Source: TMED8 sp038125725 (GTDB lineage Bacteria > Pseudomonadota > Alphaproteobacteria > Rhodospirillales > Casp-alpha2). From it: DNA of 64,000 nucleotides. Shown one piece after another: positions 1-8,729 of the stretch. The number at the start of each line of letters is the position of its first letter. Position 1 is the stretch's first letter. Made by a program: the position numbers and the translations under genes. Below the pieces are notes generated by a model, which searched no databases, had not been told where the DNA came from, and saw nothing but the letters and a program-made list of their open reading frames with translations. Location of the stretch: positions 1-64,000 of the forward strand of contig JAYPEK010000001.1 in NCBI GenBank assembly GCA_038125725.1, given 5' to 3'.

Positions 1-1
1 C

Positions 2-139
2 GCGGCCCTGGCCGGGCCGGCGCCGATCGCGGTTTTCGCGCTCGGCGGGGTGACCAGGGCGATGCTTCACCGGCTCCGTGGCGCGGGATGTGCGGGAATC
101 GCCGGAATCAGGTTGTTTTTGGCCGATTCGGATGGGTGA
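2..139 (+). CDS. thiE: Thiamine-phosphate synthase, C-terminal end (partial)
   Basis: An open frame enters from the left edge and stops at TGA 137-139, giving about 45 residues. The string PIAVFALGGVTRAML followed by GCAGIAGI resembles the last strand and phosphate-binding loop of the ThiE/TenI TIM barrel (usual form: P-hydrophobic-A-hydrophobic-GGV, then GA-GVA-hydrophobic). ThiE joins the thiazole and pyrimidine halves of thiamine. As I recall, thiE sits upstream of the DUF3576 and leuS genes in several Rhodospirillales, which supports the call. Most of the gene lies outside the window, so the assignment rests on this short segment. Confidence 0.55.
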   Translation, partial: AALAGPAPIAVFALGGVTRAMLHRLRGAGCAGIAGIRLFLADSDG

Positions 140-166
140 TCAGATGCTTAAGGGCGCGCTCGCCGC

Positions 167-194
167 TTGGCGAATCCGTGGAATCGGATATAGT
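167..194 (+). promoter_or_regulatory. Possible sigma-70 promoter for the DUF3576-leuS group
   Basis: TTGGCG (167-172) and TATAGT (189-194) are separated by 16 bases, about 50 bases before the lipoprotein start. The -10 matches TATAAT at 5 of 6 positions and the -35 matches at 4 of 6. This is pattern matching only. Confidence 0.35.
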
Positions 195-245
195 ACGCCA
201 CCTTCGAACCGAAGCGGATGGGACGCACGAATGGTTGTCGGCAGA

Positions 246-791
246 ATGAAACTCCTTTTGATGACGGCGTTGGTCGCGCTGGCGGTCGGGCTCACGGCCT
301 GCGACTCGATTGTGCCGGGCGACGCCAACAAGGACGATCCGAACCAGGATCCGGGCCGGATTCCGGGCGCCGATCTCTCCAAGCGCAAGACCATCTGGGG
401 CGAAGGCGGCATGAGCTTCTTCGGCGAGGACGAGGACACCTCGACCGGCGGCGACATCGGCGTCAACAGCTTCCTGTGGCGCGCCTCGCTCGATACCATC
501 TCGTTCATGCCGGTGAATTCCGCCGATCCCTTCGGCGGCGTCATCATCACCGACTGGCACGCCAACGCCGAGGCGCCGAACGAACGCTTCAAGCTGAACG
601 TCTATATCCTGGGCCGCCAGTTGCGTGCCGACGGCATCCGCGTGGCGGTGTTCCGCCAGGTGCTGAACCGCGCCGGCCAGTGGCAGGACGCCAGCGTGCC
701 GGAATCGACCAAGACCAAGATCGAGGACTCCATCCTGACCCGCGCGCGGCAGCTCCGCAACGCGTCGCTCCTGCAGGAAAAGGGCGGCTGA
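246..791 (+). CDS. DUF3576 family lipoprotein
   Basis: A 181-residue protein starting MKLLLMTALV. The first 20 residues form a short lipoprotein signal ending in the lipobox LTAC, so the mature protein should be anchored to a membrane by its Cys. The rest is soluble, with no membrane segment, and matches what I know of the alphaproteobacterial DUF3576 family, whose function is unknown. An upstream ATG at 231 is also in frame; 246 is preferred because it puts the charged residue right before the hydrophobic stretch. The gene lies 58 bases before leuS on the same strand, so co-transcription with leuS-lptE-holA is likely. Confidence 0.75.
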   Translation: MKLLLMTALVALAVGLTACDSIVPGDANKDDPNQDPGRIPGADLSKRKTIWGEGGMSFFGEDEDTSTGGDIGVNSFLWRASLDTISFMPVNSADPFGGVIITDWHANAEAPNERFKLNVYILGRQLRADGIRVAVFRQVLNRAGQWQDASVPESTKTKIEDSILTRARQLRNASLLQEKGG

Positions 792-849
792 GCCCCCGCT
801 TCCCGGCGCCCCGAGACCCGCAGCCAAGTAACCGACCTTCCGAGCCGAC

Positions 850-3393
850 ATGACACGATATAACCAGAAAACCACCGAACCGAAATGGCAGCGGGCCTGG
901 GCCGAGAACCGCACCTTCGAGGTCACCGAGGATCCGTCGAAGCCGAAATACTACGTGCTTGAGATGTTTCCCTATCCGTCGGGCCGCATTCACATGGGCC
1001 ACGTGCGCAACTATACGCTCGGCGACATGGTGGCGCGCTACAAGCGGGCCAAGGGCTTCAACGTGCTGCATCCGATGGGCTGGGACGCCTTTGGGCTTCC
1101 GGCCGAGAACGCCGCCATCGAGAACAACACCCATCCGGCCAAATGGACGCGCGAAAACATCGCCACCATGCGCGACCAGCTCAAGACCATGGGGCTTTCC
1201 TACGACTGGTCGCGCGAGATTTCCACCTGCGAGCCCGAGTACTACAAGCACGAACAGCGCATGTTCCTGGAGTTCCTCGAGAACGACCTGGTTTACCGCA
1301 AGGAATCCTGGGTCAACTGGGACCCCGTCGACAACACCGTGCTGGCCAACGAACAGGTCATCGACGGCAAGGGCTGGCGTACCGGGGCGCCGGTGGAAAA
1401 GAGGAAGCTGGCGCAGTGGTTCTTGAAGATCACCCACTTCGCCGAGGAACTGAAGGACGACCTGAAACAGCTCGAGCGCTGGCCCGACAAGGTCCGGATC
1501 ATGCAGGAGAACTGGATCGGCCGCTCGGAAGGCGCTTACGTGCGCTTCCCGGTGCTCGGCCGTGAAGGCGAGGAGCTCGAGGTCTACACCACGCGCCCCG
1601 ACACGCTCTATGGCGCATCGTTCTGCGCCCTGGCCGCCAACCACCCGATGACCCAGGCGCTTGCGGCGGATAATCCGGCGCTCGCCGAATTCGTTGCCGA
1701 ATGCAACCGCATGGGCACCAGCGAGGCGGAACTGGAACGTGCCGAAAAGAAGGGCTTCGACACCGGGCTCCGGGTCGGCCATCCGTTTTTGGAAGACCTG
1801 AAACTGCCGGTCTACGTCGCCAATTTCGTGCTCATGGAATACGGCACCGGCGCCATCTTCGGCTGCCCGGCGCACGACCAGCGCGACCTGGATTTCGCCC
1901 GCAAGTACGATCTCCGCGTTGTGCCGGTGGTCTGCCCGCCGGATACCGACCTGGCCACCTTCGAGATCGGCACGGAAGCCTACGTCGGCGACGGCAAGGT
2001 GGTGAACTCCGGCTTCCTCGACGGCCTCGACGTGGCGACGGGCATCACCACGGTGATCGATAAGCTGGTCGGCATGGGCCAGGGTGAGCGCGCCATCAAT
2101 TATCGCCTCCGCGACTGGGGCGTGTCGCGCCAGCGCTACTGGGGCTGCCCGATCCCGGTGATCCATTGCGCCGATTGCGGCGTGAAGCCGGTGCCGGTGG
2201 CGGACCTGCCGGTGGCGCTGCCGGAAGACGTGGATCTATCGGTGGCCGGCAACCCGCTGGACGCGCATCCCACCTGGAAACACACCGCCTGTCCCAACTG
2301 CGGCAAGCCGGCAGAGCGCGAGACCGATACCTTCGACACCTTTTTCGAATCGTCCTGGTACTTCGCCCGCTTCGCCTCGCCGCACAGCGATGACATCGGC
2401 TTCACCCGCGAGGCAGCCGATTACTGGCTGCCGGTGGACCAGTACATCGGCGGCATCGAGCACGCGGTGCTGCACCTCTTGTATTCGCGCTTTTTCACCC
2501 GCGCGCTCAAGGTCTGCGGCTACCTCGACCTGAAGGAGCCCTTCGCCGGTTTGCTCACCCAGGGCATGGTCTGCCACGCCACCTACCAAGACGAGGCCGG
2601 CAAATGGATGTTCCCGAGCGACGTGGTCGAGGGCGACGGCGGCGCGTTGACGCATAAATCCACGGGCGCGCCGGTCACCAAGGGCCGCTCCGAGAAGATG
2701 AGCAAGTCGAAACGCAACGTCGTCGATCCGGAAGAGATCATCGCCACTTACGGCGCCGACACCGCCAGGCTGTTCATGCTTTCCGACAGCCCGCCGGACC
2801 GCGACCTGGACTGGACCGAAGCCGGTATCGAGGGGGCGTGGCGCTACGTCAACCGGCTCTGGCGGCTCGCCGACGGTGCGGTATCGAACCCGGAACCTGC
2901 AGATGCGACCGACGCCGAACCGCTGCGCGCGGCGCTGCACAAGACCGTCGCCGGCGTCACCGGCGATCTGGATAAGTTCCATTTCAACAAGGCGGTGGCG
3001 CGCGTGCGCGAACTGACCAACAGCCTGGAACAGGATCTGGAGAAGCTCTCCGTCGCCGAACGTAAAGAGATTCTAGGTGGACTGATCCGCTTGGTTTCCC
3101 CGATGATGCCGCACCTGGCGGAAGAGATGTGGCAGCATCTCGGGTTCGAGGGCATGGTCGCCGACCAACCCTGGCCGGAAGCCGACGCCAAGTATCTGGT
3201 CGAGGAAACCGTGACCGTCGCGGTGCAGGTCAACGGCAAGCTGCGCGGCACCGTCGACCTGGCCAAGGATTGCCCCCAGGACGAGGCGGAATCCCTGGCG
3301 CTGCAAGTCGACAACGTCGTCGCCGCCATGGCTGGCAAGGCACCGAAGAAAGTCATCGTCGTCCCGAACAGGATCGTCAATGTCGTGGTTTGA
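850..3393 (+). CDS. leuS: Leucyl-tRNA synthetase
   Basis: An 847-residue class I aminoacyl-tRNA synthetase that charges tRNA-Leu in the cytoplasm. The HIGH signature appears as HMGH at residues 48-51, after PYPSGRI. The KMSKS loop is intact at residues 616-620. The long insertion between them contains the editing (CP1) domain, with TTRPDTLYGA and the GTGAIFGCPAHDQRD segment typical of LeuRS. Length is normal for bacterial LeuRS (about 860). The C-terminus overlaps lptE by 14 bases, a pairing common in proteobacteria that links translation with outer-membrane assembly genes only by operon, not by function. Confidence 0.98.
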   Translation: MTRYNQKTTEPKWQRAWAENRTFEVTEDPSKPKYYVLEMFPYPSGRIHMGHVRNYTLGDMVARYKRAKGFNVLHPMGWDAFGLPAENAAIENNTHPAKWTRENIATMRDQLKTMGLSYDWSREISTCEPEYYKHEQRMFLEFLENDLVYRKESWVNWDPVDNTVLANEQVIDGKGWRTGAPVEKRKLAQWFLKITHFAEELKDDLKQLERWPDKVRIMQENWIGRSEGAYVRFPVLGREGEELEVYTTRPDTLYGASFCALAANHPMTQALAADNPALAEFVAECNRMGTSEAELERAEKKGFDTGLRVGHPFLEDLKLPVYVANFVLMEYGTGAIFGCPAHDQRDLDFARKYDLRVVPVVCPPDTDLATFEIGTEAYVGDGKVVNSGFLDGLDVATGITTVIDKLVGMGQGERAINYRLRDWGVSRQRYWGCPIPVIHCADCGVKPVPVADLPVALPEDVDLSVAGNPLDAHPTWKHTACPNCGKPAERETDTFDTFFESSWYFARFASPHSDDIGFTREAADYWLPVDQYIGGIEHAVLHLLYSRFFTRALKVCGYLDLKEPFAGLLTQGMVCHATYQDEAGKWMFPSDVVEGDGGALTHKSTGAPVTKGRSEKMSKSKRNVVDPEEIIATYGADTARLFMLSDSPPDRDLDWTEAGIEGAWRYVNRLWRLADGAVSNPEPADATDAEPLRAALHKTVAGVTGDLDKFHFNKAVARVRELTNSLEQDLEKLSVAERKEILGGLIRLVSPMMPHLAEEMWQHLGFEGMVADQPWPEADAKYLVEETVTVAVQVNGKLRGTVDLAKDCPQDEAESLALQVDNVVAAMAGKAPKKVIVVPNRIVNVVV

Positions 3394-3907
3394 CCGCCGC
3401 CTCCATTTTATTCTTCTCGCCATCCTGTTGGCGGCGAGCGTCGGCGGCTGCGGTTTCCGCCCGCTCTATGGTAACCATGCGACAGGAAGTTCGCGCGACG
3501 ATTTCCTGCAAATCGAAATCGCCACCATCGATGACCGCGAAGGCCAGCTTCTGCGCAACGAGTTGATCCGCCGGCTGTACGCGGGCGGTAGTCGGCGGGT
3601 CCCGGCCTATCGGCTGGAAACCAAGCTTTCAGAATCAAAAGCCGGCCTTGCCGTGCAAAAGAATGCCTTCGCCACGCGCAGCAACCTCTCAATGGTCGCC
3701 ACGTTCGCGTTGCGAGACGTGCTGACCGGCGAGGTCGCCTATACGTCGTCCAGCAAAGTGACCGTCAGCTATAACATTCTCGATTCCGAGTTTGCCTCCC
3801 TGCTGGCGGAGAAGAACGCGCGCGAGCGAGGGGTCAGGGAACTGAGCGAGGACATGCGTGTTCGGCTCGGGGTGTTTTTCGATCAGGAACGCCGGGTGCA
3901 AGGCTAG
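3380..3907 (+). CDS. lptE: LPS-assembly lipoprotein LptE
   Basis: A 175-residue lipoprotein. Residues 1-24 form a signal peptide (WFDRRLHFILLAILLAASV) with lipobox VGGC, followed by GFRPLYG, the usual LptE start of the mature protein. LptE plugs the LptD barrel in the outer membrane and helps deliver lipopolysaccharide to the cell surface. It overlaps the end of leuS by 14 bases and is followed one base later by holA, the conserved leuS-lptE-holA order. Sequence conservation of LptE is low, so the call relies on the N-terminal motif, the length and the neighbours. Confidence 0.9.
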   Translation: MSWFDRRLHFILLAILLAASVGGCGFRPLYGNHATGSSRDDFLQIEIATIDDREGQLLRNELIRRLYAGGSRRVPAYRLETKLSESKAGLAVQKNAFATRSNLSMVATFALRDVLTGEVAYTSSSKVTVSYNILDSEFASLLAEKNARERGVRELSEDMRVRLGVFFDQERRVQG

Positions 3908-3908
3908 C

Positions 3909-4943
3909 ATGGTCAAGCTTTCCGGCGCCAAGGCGGATCAGTGGATCGCCAACCCGGGCCGGGGCCAGCATGCGGTATTGCTTTACGGGCCGAACCTGGG
4001 CCTGGTTCGCGAGCGAGCGAAGTCCATGATGCGCAGTTGGGCCGGCGATGCGCACGACGATCCTTTCGCCGTTGCCACCGTCGATGAGGCGCGCGTTCGG
4101 GCGGAACCCTCGGTCATCGCCGACGAGGCCTTCCAGCAATCGTTTCTTGGTGGTGCCAAGGTCGTTTGGGTGACCGAAGCCGGCGATAAGTTGGCCGAAC
4201 CGCTAGGTCATGTGTTGGCCTCGGAAGTTGAACCCAATCCGCTCGTGGTTGAGGCCGGCGACCTGCCGCCGCGCTCCAAACTGCGCCAGCTGTTCGAAAA
4301 GGCCGATAACGCGGCCGCCATCGGCTGCTATGACGACGACGGTCGCAGTGTCGCCGGGCTGATTGAAACCCGGTTCCAGGAGTGGGGCATCCGCGCCGAT
4401 AGGAAAGCGGTGGAGGCGCTGGCCGCGCGCCTCGGCCGCGATCGCATGGCCAACCTTTCCGAGATCGAAAAGGTTTGCCTCTACGCAGGCGAAGGCGGCG
4501 AACTGGATGAAGCGAGTATTCGCCTGGCTGTCGGCGACGGCGCGCAAAGCACGCTGGACGATATCGTCTATGCCGTGTTCGATGGCCGCCGCGATGTCGC
4601 CGACCGGATGCTGGCGTCCGGGTTCGACGAGGGCGTCATGCCGGTACAATTCGTGCGGCGTCTTCAGGGGCACCTGGAGAGGTTACTGCTGGTTCGCTCG
4701 ATGATCGACGGCGGTTCCAGTCCGGACCAGGCCGTCGGCAAGCTGCGCCCGCCGGTTTTCTTCATGTATAAAGACCGCTTCCGGCGCCAGGCCTCCATGT
4801 GGCCGGCGGAGCAGCTTCGGAAATGCCTGGATGCGCTGACGACGCTCGAGATCGAGTGCAAGTCGACCGGCATGCCGGACATCGCGCTTTGCCAGCGGAT
4901 GTCGCTGTCCATCGGCGGATTGGCGCAAAGGCTGGGTCGTTAA
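3909..4943 (+). CDS. holA: DNA polymerase III, delta subunit
   Basis: A 344-residue clamp-loader delta subunit, which opens the beta sliding clamp during replication. The N-terminal AAA+-like fold contains AVLLYGPNLGLVRERA in place of a working Walker A, as expected because delta does not hydrolyse ATP. The C-terminal helical part (VQFVRRLQGHLERLL, then MYKDRFRRQASMW) matches the family. The start ATG at 3909 follows the lptE stop by one base; an upstream in-frame ATG at 3858 lies inside lptE and is unlikely. The gene ends 5 bases before the convergent CBS-domain gene. Confidence 0.93.
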   Translation: MVKLSGAKADQWIANPGRGQHAVLLYGPNLGLVRERAKSMMRSWAGDAHDDPFAVATVDEARVRAEPSVIADEAFQQSFLGGAKVVWVTEAGDKLAEPLGHVLASEVEPNPLVVEAGDLPPRSKLRQLFEKADNAAAIGCYDDDGRSVAGLIETRFQEWGIRADRKAVEALAARLGRDRMANLSEIEKVCLYAGEGGELDEASIRLAVGDGAQSTLDDIVYAVFDGRRDVADRMLASGFDEGVMPVQFVRRLQGHLERLLLVRSMIDGGSSPDQAVGKLRPPVFFMYKDRFRRQASMWPAEQLRKCLDALTTLEIECKSTGMPDIALCQRMSLSIGGLAQRLGR

Positions 4944-4948
4944 AGCGC

Positions 4949-5365
4949 CTAAGGCTGGCGCAATTCGCGGAAATGCTCCAGCAAAAGCCGGTATTCTTCC
5001 GGGATATCGTCGCTGTAGAGAGTGCCGATTGCGGCGCCGTCCTTCAACACCGGCAGATGATGAAACCCGCCTTTCAGCATTTTCTCGATCGCGTGGGCGA
5101 CCGTGTCAGCGGCATCGATGGTGATGGGGTCGGCGGTCATGACGGCCGAGACTTGCGTCGCGTCGGGATCCTGGCCCTTGGCCAGACAGCCATGGACGAT
5201 GTCACGTTCGGATAAAATGCCGAGGACGGCATCCGCTTCCGTGACCAATGCCGCACGCTCGTTTGCACGGGCCATGGTCTCGCTGGCGGTTCGGACCGTG
5301 GCGTCCGGCGGGAGTGTGGTGAATGGGCGTTGGCCCAACAGAGCCTTGACGTTCTTCAGGATCAT
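4949..5365 (-). CDS. CBS-domain protein
   Basis: A 138-residue cytoplasmic protein made of two CBS motifs (roughly residues 10-65 and 72-125). Recognisable pieces are TASETMARANERAALV with GILSERDIV in the first, and VMTADPITIDAADTV with HHLPVLKDG in the second. Paired CBS motifs form a Bateman module that usually binds adenine nucleotides or related ligands. There is no attached catalytic domain, so the protein is probably a stand-alone energy-state sensor; its partner is unknown. It is on the minus strand with a thioredoxin-like gene upstream, 19 bases away, and could share its transcript. Confidence 0.88.
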   Translation of the reverse strand: MILKNVKALLGQRPFTTLPPDATVRTASETMARANERAALVTEADAVLGILSERDIVHGCLAKGQDPDATQVSAVMTADPITIDAADTVAHAIEKMLKGGFHHLPVLKDGAAIGTLYSDDIPEEYRLLLEHFRELRQP

Positions 5366-5384
5366 TTGATATCGCGACTTTGGG

Positions 5385-5993
5385 TTATTGGCCCTGGCGG
5401 CGCTCGTTCATTTTGCGAATGACGTATTTCTGGAAGTGCTCTTCGCCCTCGTAGCCTTTGGCATGAACCCACTCGAACATGGCCTTGAAGGTGCCGCCTT
5501 CGAAAGCGCCCGGCATGCGGGCGACCTCAATCTGGCCGCCGTCTTTGTCGCCAGCGCCGGCGGTCTCGGGCAGGAACACGATGGTCGGGGTGAAAACCAC
5601 GCGCCAGCGCTTGGCGATTTCCTTCTCCGTCATGGCCTTGCCGTCGAAATCCGTGACCTCGCGGCTGCCCCAGAGATTGAGTTGCACGACTTCGAAATTT
5701 TCGCGGACGTAGTCGTTGATGGGCTTTTGCGCCAAGACCTCGGTCTGCATCTTCTTGCAATAAATGCAGCCGACCTGCTCGAAGAAGATCACCAGGCGCT
5801 TGCCGGCCTCTTTGGCCTCTTTTAAATCGTCACGCAGGTCGAGAAACGAGTCCTTGAACCAGGCGTGATGGTAGAGGCCGTCCTCGGCCAATGTCGGCTT
5901 GACCAGGTCGACGGCGCCCGCGGGTGCCGTGGCGGCGATGCAGAGGGCAGCGGAAAAAACGAAAAAGCGAAGTTTTGTCAGCAGCGATTTCAT
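5385..5993 (-). CDS. Exported thioredoxin-like protein (SoxW type)
   Basis: A 202-residue protein with an N-terminal signal peptide (MKSLLTKLRFFVFSAALCIA, cleavage likely after PAGA). The mature part has a thioredoxin fold with the redox motif CIYC in FFEQVGCIYCKKM, and the cis-Pro region VFTPTIVFL. It should act in the periplasm as a disulfide reductant or oxidant. SoxW-like thioredoxins look like this, but no sox genes are nearby, so a specific sulfur-oxidation role is not supported. The chosen ATG at 5993 gives a clean signal peptide; a longer in-frame extension to 6056 would bury it. Confidence 0.85.
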   Translation of the reverse strand: MKSLLTKLRFFVFSAALCIAATAPAGAVDLVKPTLAEDGLYHHAWFKDSFLDLRDDLKEAKEAGKRLVIFFEQVGCIYCKKMQTEVLAQKPINDYVRENFEVVQLNLWGSREVTDFDGKAMTEKEIAKRWRVVFTPTIVFLPETAGAGDKDGGQIEVARMPGAFEGGTFKAMFEWVHAKGYEGEEHFQKYVIRKMNERRQGQ

Positions 5994-6114
5994 GGCGCAA
6001 ACCCTGTTTTGTCGGCGAGCCGGAAGCGGCTGCCGCCTCGTTGAATTTCGGCGCATTGAAAACCGCTGCGCGTGGTATGGCCAGTAATTTTTCTCCGCCG
6101 CCCAATCGGCGGTG

Positions 6115-6882
6115 TCAAAGGTCGATGGTCACCCGGTTGATGATGGTGGTCAGATCATCCGCCTTAAACGGTTTTTGAATGGACGCGATAGCGCCCACCT
6201 TGCGTGCCGCCGCCAGGGCCTTGCCGCCGTCCATTTCATCGCCGTAGCCGGCGGACATGGCGATCAGGCGGACTTCCGGCCAATGCTCGCGGACATGCTG
6301 GATCACCTCGATGCCGCTTTCGCCCGGCATGAAGATGTCCGTCAGGACCACGTCGATGCCGATGATGTCGGAACGTTCCAGCGCCTCCTTGCCGGAATTC
6401 GCGGTGGCGACCTTGAACCGCGCATCATCCAGCATGTCGGCGACCGCCATACAGACCGTGCGGCTGTCGTCGATGACCAGGGCCCGGATGCAGTTTCGGC
6501 CCGAGACCTCGTCGATCTGTTTGATCAGGGAAATCAGCCTATCCGCCTGGAACGGCTTTTTGATGACGGCGTCGGCGCCGATCCGCCGCGCCAGGCGCAA
6601 CAGGTGATAGGGATACATCGACGCATCGCCGGCCGACATGGCGATGATCTTCAAATCCGGATCGATTCCGCGCAGCCGCTTGATTCCCTCGAAACCATCC
6701 ATGCCCGGCATGACCAGGTCGACCAGCGCCAGACCGGCGTGCGTCATCTCGTTGAATGACATGGCCTCTTCGAAACTGGTGGCGAGCACCGGCTGGTAGC
6801 CGCCCTCGATGAGCATGTCGCCGACGACCTTCAGAACGGTCTTCGAATCATCGATGACCATGACGGTTTCAAACAATCCCAC
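6115..6882 (-). CDS. Double-receiver response regulator without output domain
   Basis: A 255-residue protein made of two CheY-like receiver domains in tandem. The first has VIDDSK, the phospho-acceptor Asp in LVDLVMPGMDG, AMSAG and the Lys of IKKPF. The second repeats this with VIDDSRT, VLTDIFMPGESG, AMSAG and IQKPF. Both look competent for phosphorylation, and there is no DNA-binding or enzyme domain, so signalling must pass through protein contacts. No histidine kinase is adjacent. The GTG start at 6882 is preferred over a downstream ATG because a consensus ribosome-binding site lies 7 bases before it. Confidence 0.88.
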   Translation of the reverse strand: MGLFETVMVIDDSKTVLKVVGDMLIEGGYQPVLATSFEEAMSFNEMTHAGLALVDLVMPGMDGFEGIKRLRGIDPDLKIIAMSAGDASMYPYHLLRLARRIGADAVIKKPFQADRLISLIKQIDEVSGRNCIRALVIDDSRTVCMAVADMLDDARFKVATANSGKEALERSDIIGIDVVLTDIFMPGESGIEVIQHVREHWPEVRLIAMSAGYGDEMDGGKALAAARKVGAIASIQKPFKADDLTTIINRVTIDL

Positions 6883-6889
6883 GCTGTCG

Positions 6890-6894
6890 CTCCT
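6890..6894 (-). promoter_or_regulatory. Ribosome-binding site that fixes a GTG start
   Basis: AGGAG on the minus strand, 7 bases before the GTG at 6882. It decides the start of the double-receiver protein in favour of GTG rather than the ATG seven codons downstream. Confidence 0.75.
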
Positions 6895-7041
6895 GCCTTG
6901 ATCGTGCTGACGGCCCCTCAAGCGCGCAGCGGTGTCGTCCTATTCCGGGTGTTCATAAGAATTCGGGCACATGATTTTGATGACTTATTGTTGCAGCTCG
7001 TGGTGCAAGCTTGTTTTCCCTGGGTATCGGCGCGCGCGGGG

Positions 7042-7923
7042 CTAATAGTCCCCGGTCAGGCGCCGGATCAGGACATCGAGCTGGTCGACGCTGCGATAAT
7101 GAAAGGTCAGCGTGCCGCCCTTCTTTGTCGGCGTGATTTCCGTGCGAATGCCGAGCTGCGTCGTCAGGTCGCGTTCCGTCGCCAGGGTGTCGGCGTCTTT
7201 CTGCGGTTTCGCGCTTGGGGACTTTCCGCTTTTCCCCGCGCCCTTCGCAACCAGCGCCTCGGTTTCGCGCACGTTGAGACCGCGGTCGATGACGATTTCC
7301 GCCAGCGCCACCGGGTCGGGCGCGGCCAGGAGCGCCCTTGCATGACCGGCGCTCAGCCGGCCGTCGCCGAGCATCCGCTTGACCCCGTCGGGCAGGCCCA
7401 ACAGACGAAGCATGTTGGCCACATGGCTGCGGCTCTTGCCGATACCGTCGGCGAGCGCTTCCTGGGTGTGACCGAACTCATCTTTCAAACGCTGATAGGC
7501 CTCGGCCTCTTCCAAGGGCGTCAGGTCCTCGCGCTGCAGGTTCTCGACCAGCGCGATCTCCAGAGTTTCCTGGTCGGTGAACTGGCGCACCACCACCGGC
7601 AACTCGTGCAGTTGCGCCAACTGCGCGGCGCGCCAGCGGCGCTCGCCACAAATAATCTCGTAGCTGCCCGCCTGGTCGGGGTCGGGCCGCACCACCAGTG
7701 GCTGTAGGATGCCCTTCTCCCTGACCGATTGCGCCAGTTCGCGGATCTGCTCGTCGGCGAACCGGCGCCGGGGCTGGAACCGGCAGGGATGCAGATCGCC
7801 GATGGCGAGGCGCTGGAGACCGGACTGGGCGGTGTCGGCGGCCGGTTTTGGGGTGGCCTCGCCCAACAGTGCCGAAAGCCCCCGCCCCAGGTTCTTGCGT
7901 TTCGATTTCTGGGCTGGGGTCAT
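7042..7923 (-). CDS. parB: Chromosome-partitioning protein ParB
   Basis: A 293-residue ParB/Spo0J family CTPase that loads onto parS and spreads to form the centromere complex. Visible parts are the N-terminal ParA-interacting segment (KNLGRGLSALLGE), the CTP-binding motif GERRWRAA, the ENLQREDLTPLEEA motif, the helix-turn-helix (TQEALADGIGKSRSHVANML) and a C-terminal dimerisation segment after a basic linker. It overlaps the parA stop by 4 bases (ATGA), indicating translational coupling. Two perfect parS sites lie 3.4 kb upstream and a near-match lies in ppsR. Confidence 0.97.
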   Translation of the reverse strand: MTPAQKSKRKNLGRGLSALLGEATPKPAADTAQSGLQRLAIGDLHPCRFQPRRRFADEQIRELAQSVREKGILQPLVVRPDPDQAGSYEIICGERRWRAAQLAQLHELPVVVRQFTDQETLEIALVENLQREDLTPLEEAEAYQRLKDEFGHTQEALADGIGKSRSHVANMLRLLGLPDGVKRMLGDGRLSAGHARALLAAPDPVALAEIVIDRGLNVRETEALVAKGAGKSGKSPSAKPQKDADTLATERDLTTQLGIRTEITPTKKGGTLTFHYRSVDQLDVLIRRLTGDY

Positions 7924-8729
7924 GCGCTGAGTTTCCGTTCGCGGTGGATGATTTCGCCGGCCAGTGCCAGGTAAGCCTGGGATCCGGCGCAATTCATGTC
8001 GTAGACCAGCACCGGCACGCCGTGCGACGGCGCTTCCGAAACCCGGACGTTTCTGGGAATGACGGTGCTGTAGACCTTTTCGCCGAAATAAGACCGCACA
8101 TCGTCGGCGACGTCGGCGGACAGGTTGTTGCGTTGGTCATACATGGTGAGCACGATACCCTGAATATCGAGATTGGCATTAAAGCTGTAGCGCACCTTGT
8201 CGATGGTGTTGACCAACTGGCTGATGCCTTCCAGCGCATAGAATTCGCATTGCAATGGCACCAGGACGGCCTGCGCCGCCACCAAGGCATTGATGGTCAA
8301 CAGGCCGAGCGCCGGCGGGCAGTCGATCAGGATATAATCGTAAGCCCCGGCTGCTTGAATAAGCGCATCCTTAAGTCTGTATTCGCGACGCTCAAAATCA
8401 ACAAGCTCAATCTCTGCACCGTATAAATCGGTTCCGGACGGCACAATTTCCAGGCCGGGGATGTCGGTTCGCTGAATGACGTCCAAAAGCGGTACATTTT
8501 CGACCAATAAGCTGTAGGAATTGACCTTCCTTTGATCCGAATCAATGCCCAGCCCGGTGCTGGCATTACCTTGTGGGTCAAGATCAACGATCAACACCTG
8601 TTGGTCTATTGCCGCCAGGGCCGTGCCCAGGTTGATCGTCGTCGTGGTTTTGCCGACGCCGCCCTTCTGATTGGCCACGGCGAGAACGCGGGTGCCGCGT
8701 CCGCTCGGCAAGGGATGATCAGGAAACAT
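7920..8729 (-). CDS. parA: Chromosome-partitioning ATPase ParA
   Basis: A 269-residue deviant-Walker ATPase that drives segregation of ParB-bound origins along the nucleoid. The P-loop is NQKGGVGKTTTTINL with the signature first Lys, followed by VDLDPQGNAS (Walker A-prime) and LIDCPPALG (Walker B). The ATG at 8729 is preferred; a TTG at 8741 is also in frame. The gene starts within the last 11 bases of rsmG and overlaps parB by 4 bases, the standard rsmG-parA-parB chain of alphaproteobacterial chromosomes, which marks this as the chromosomal rather than a plasmid system. Confidence 0.97.
   Translation of the reverse strand: MFPDHPLPSGRGTRVLAVANQKGGVGKTTTTINLGTALAAIDQQVLIVDLDPQGNASTGLGIDSDQRKVNSYSLLVENVPLLDVIQRTDIPGLEIVPSGTDLYGAEIELVDFERREYRLKDALIQAAGAYDYILIDCPPALGLLTINALVAAQAVLVPLQCEFYALEGISQLVNTIDKVRYSFNANLDIQGIVLTMYDQRNNLSADVADDVRSYFGEKVYSTVIPRNVRVSEAPSHGVPVLVYDMNCAGSQAYLALAGEIIHRERKLSA

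Noticed and set aside
6096..6114. CCGCC-GGCGG hairpin after the double-receiver gene
   Set aside because: Stem of five bases and no U-tract on the needed strand, so not a convincing terminator.
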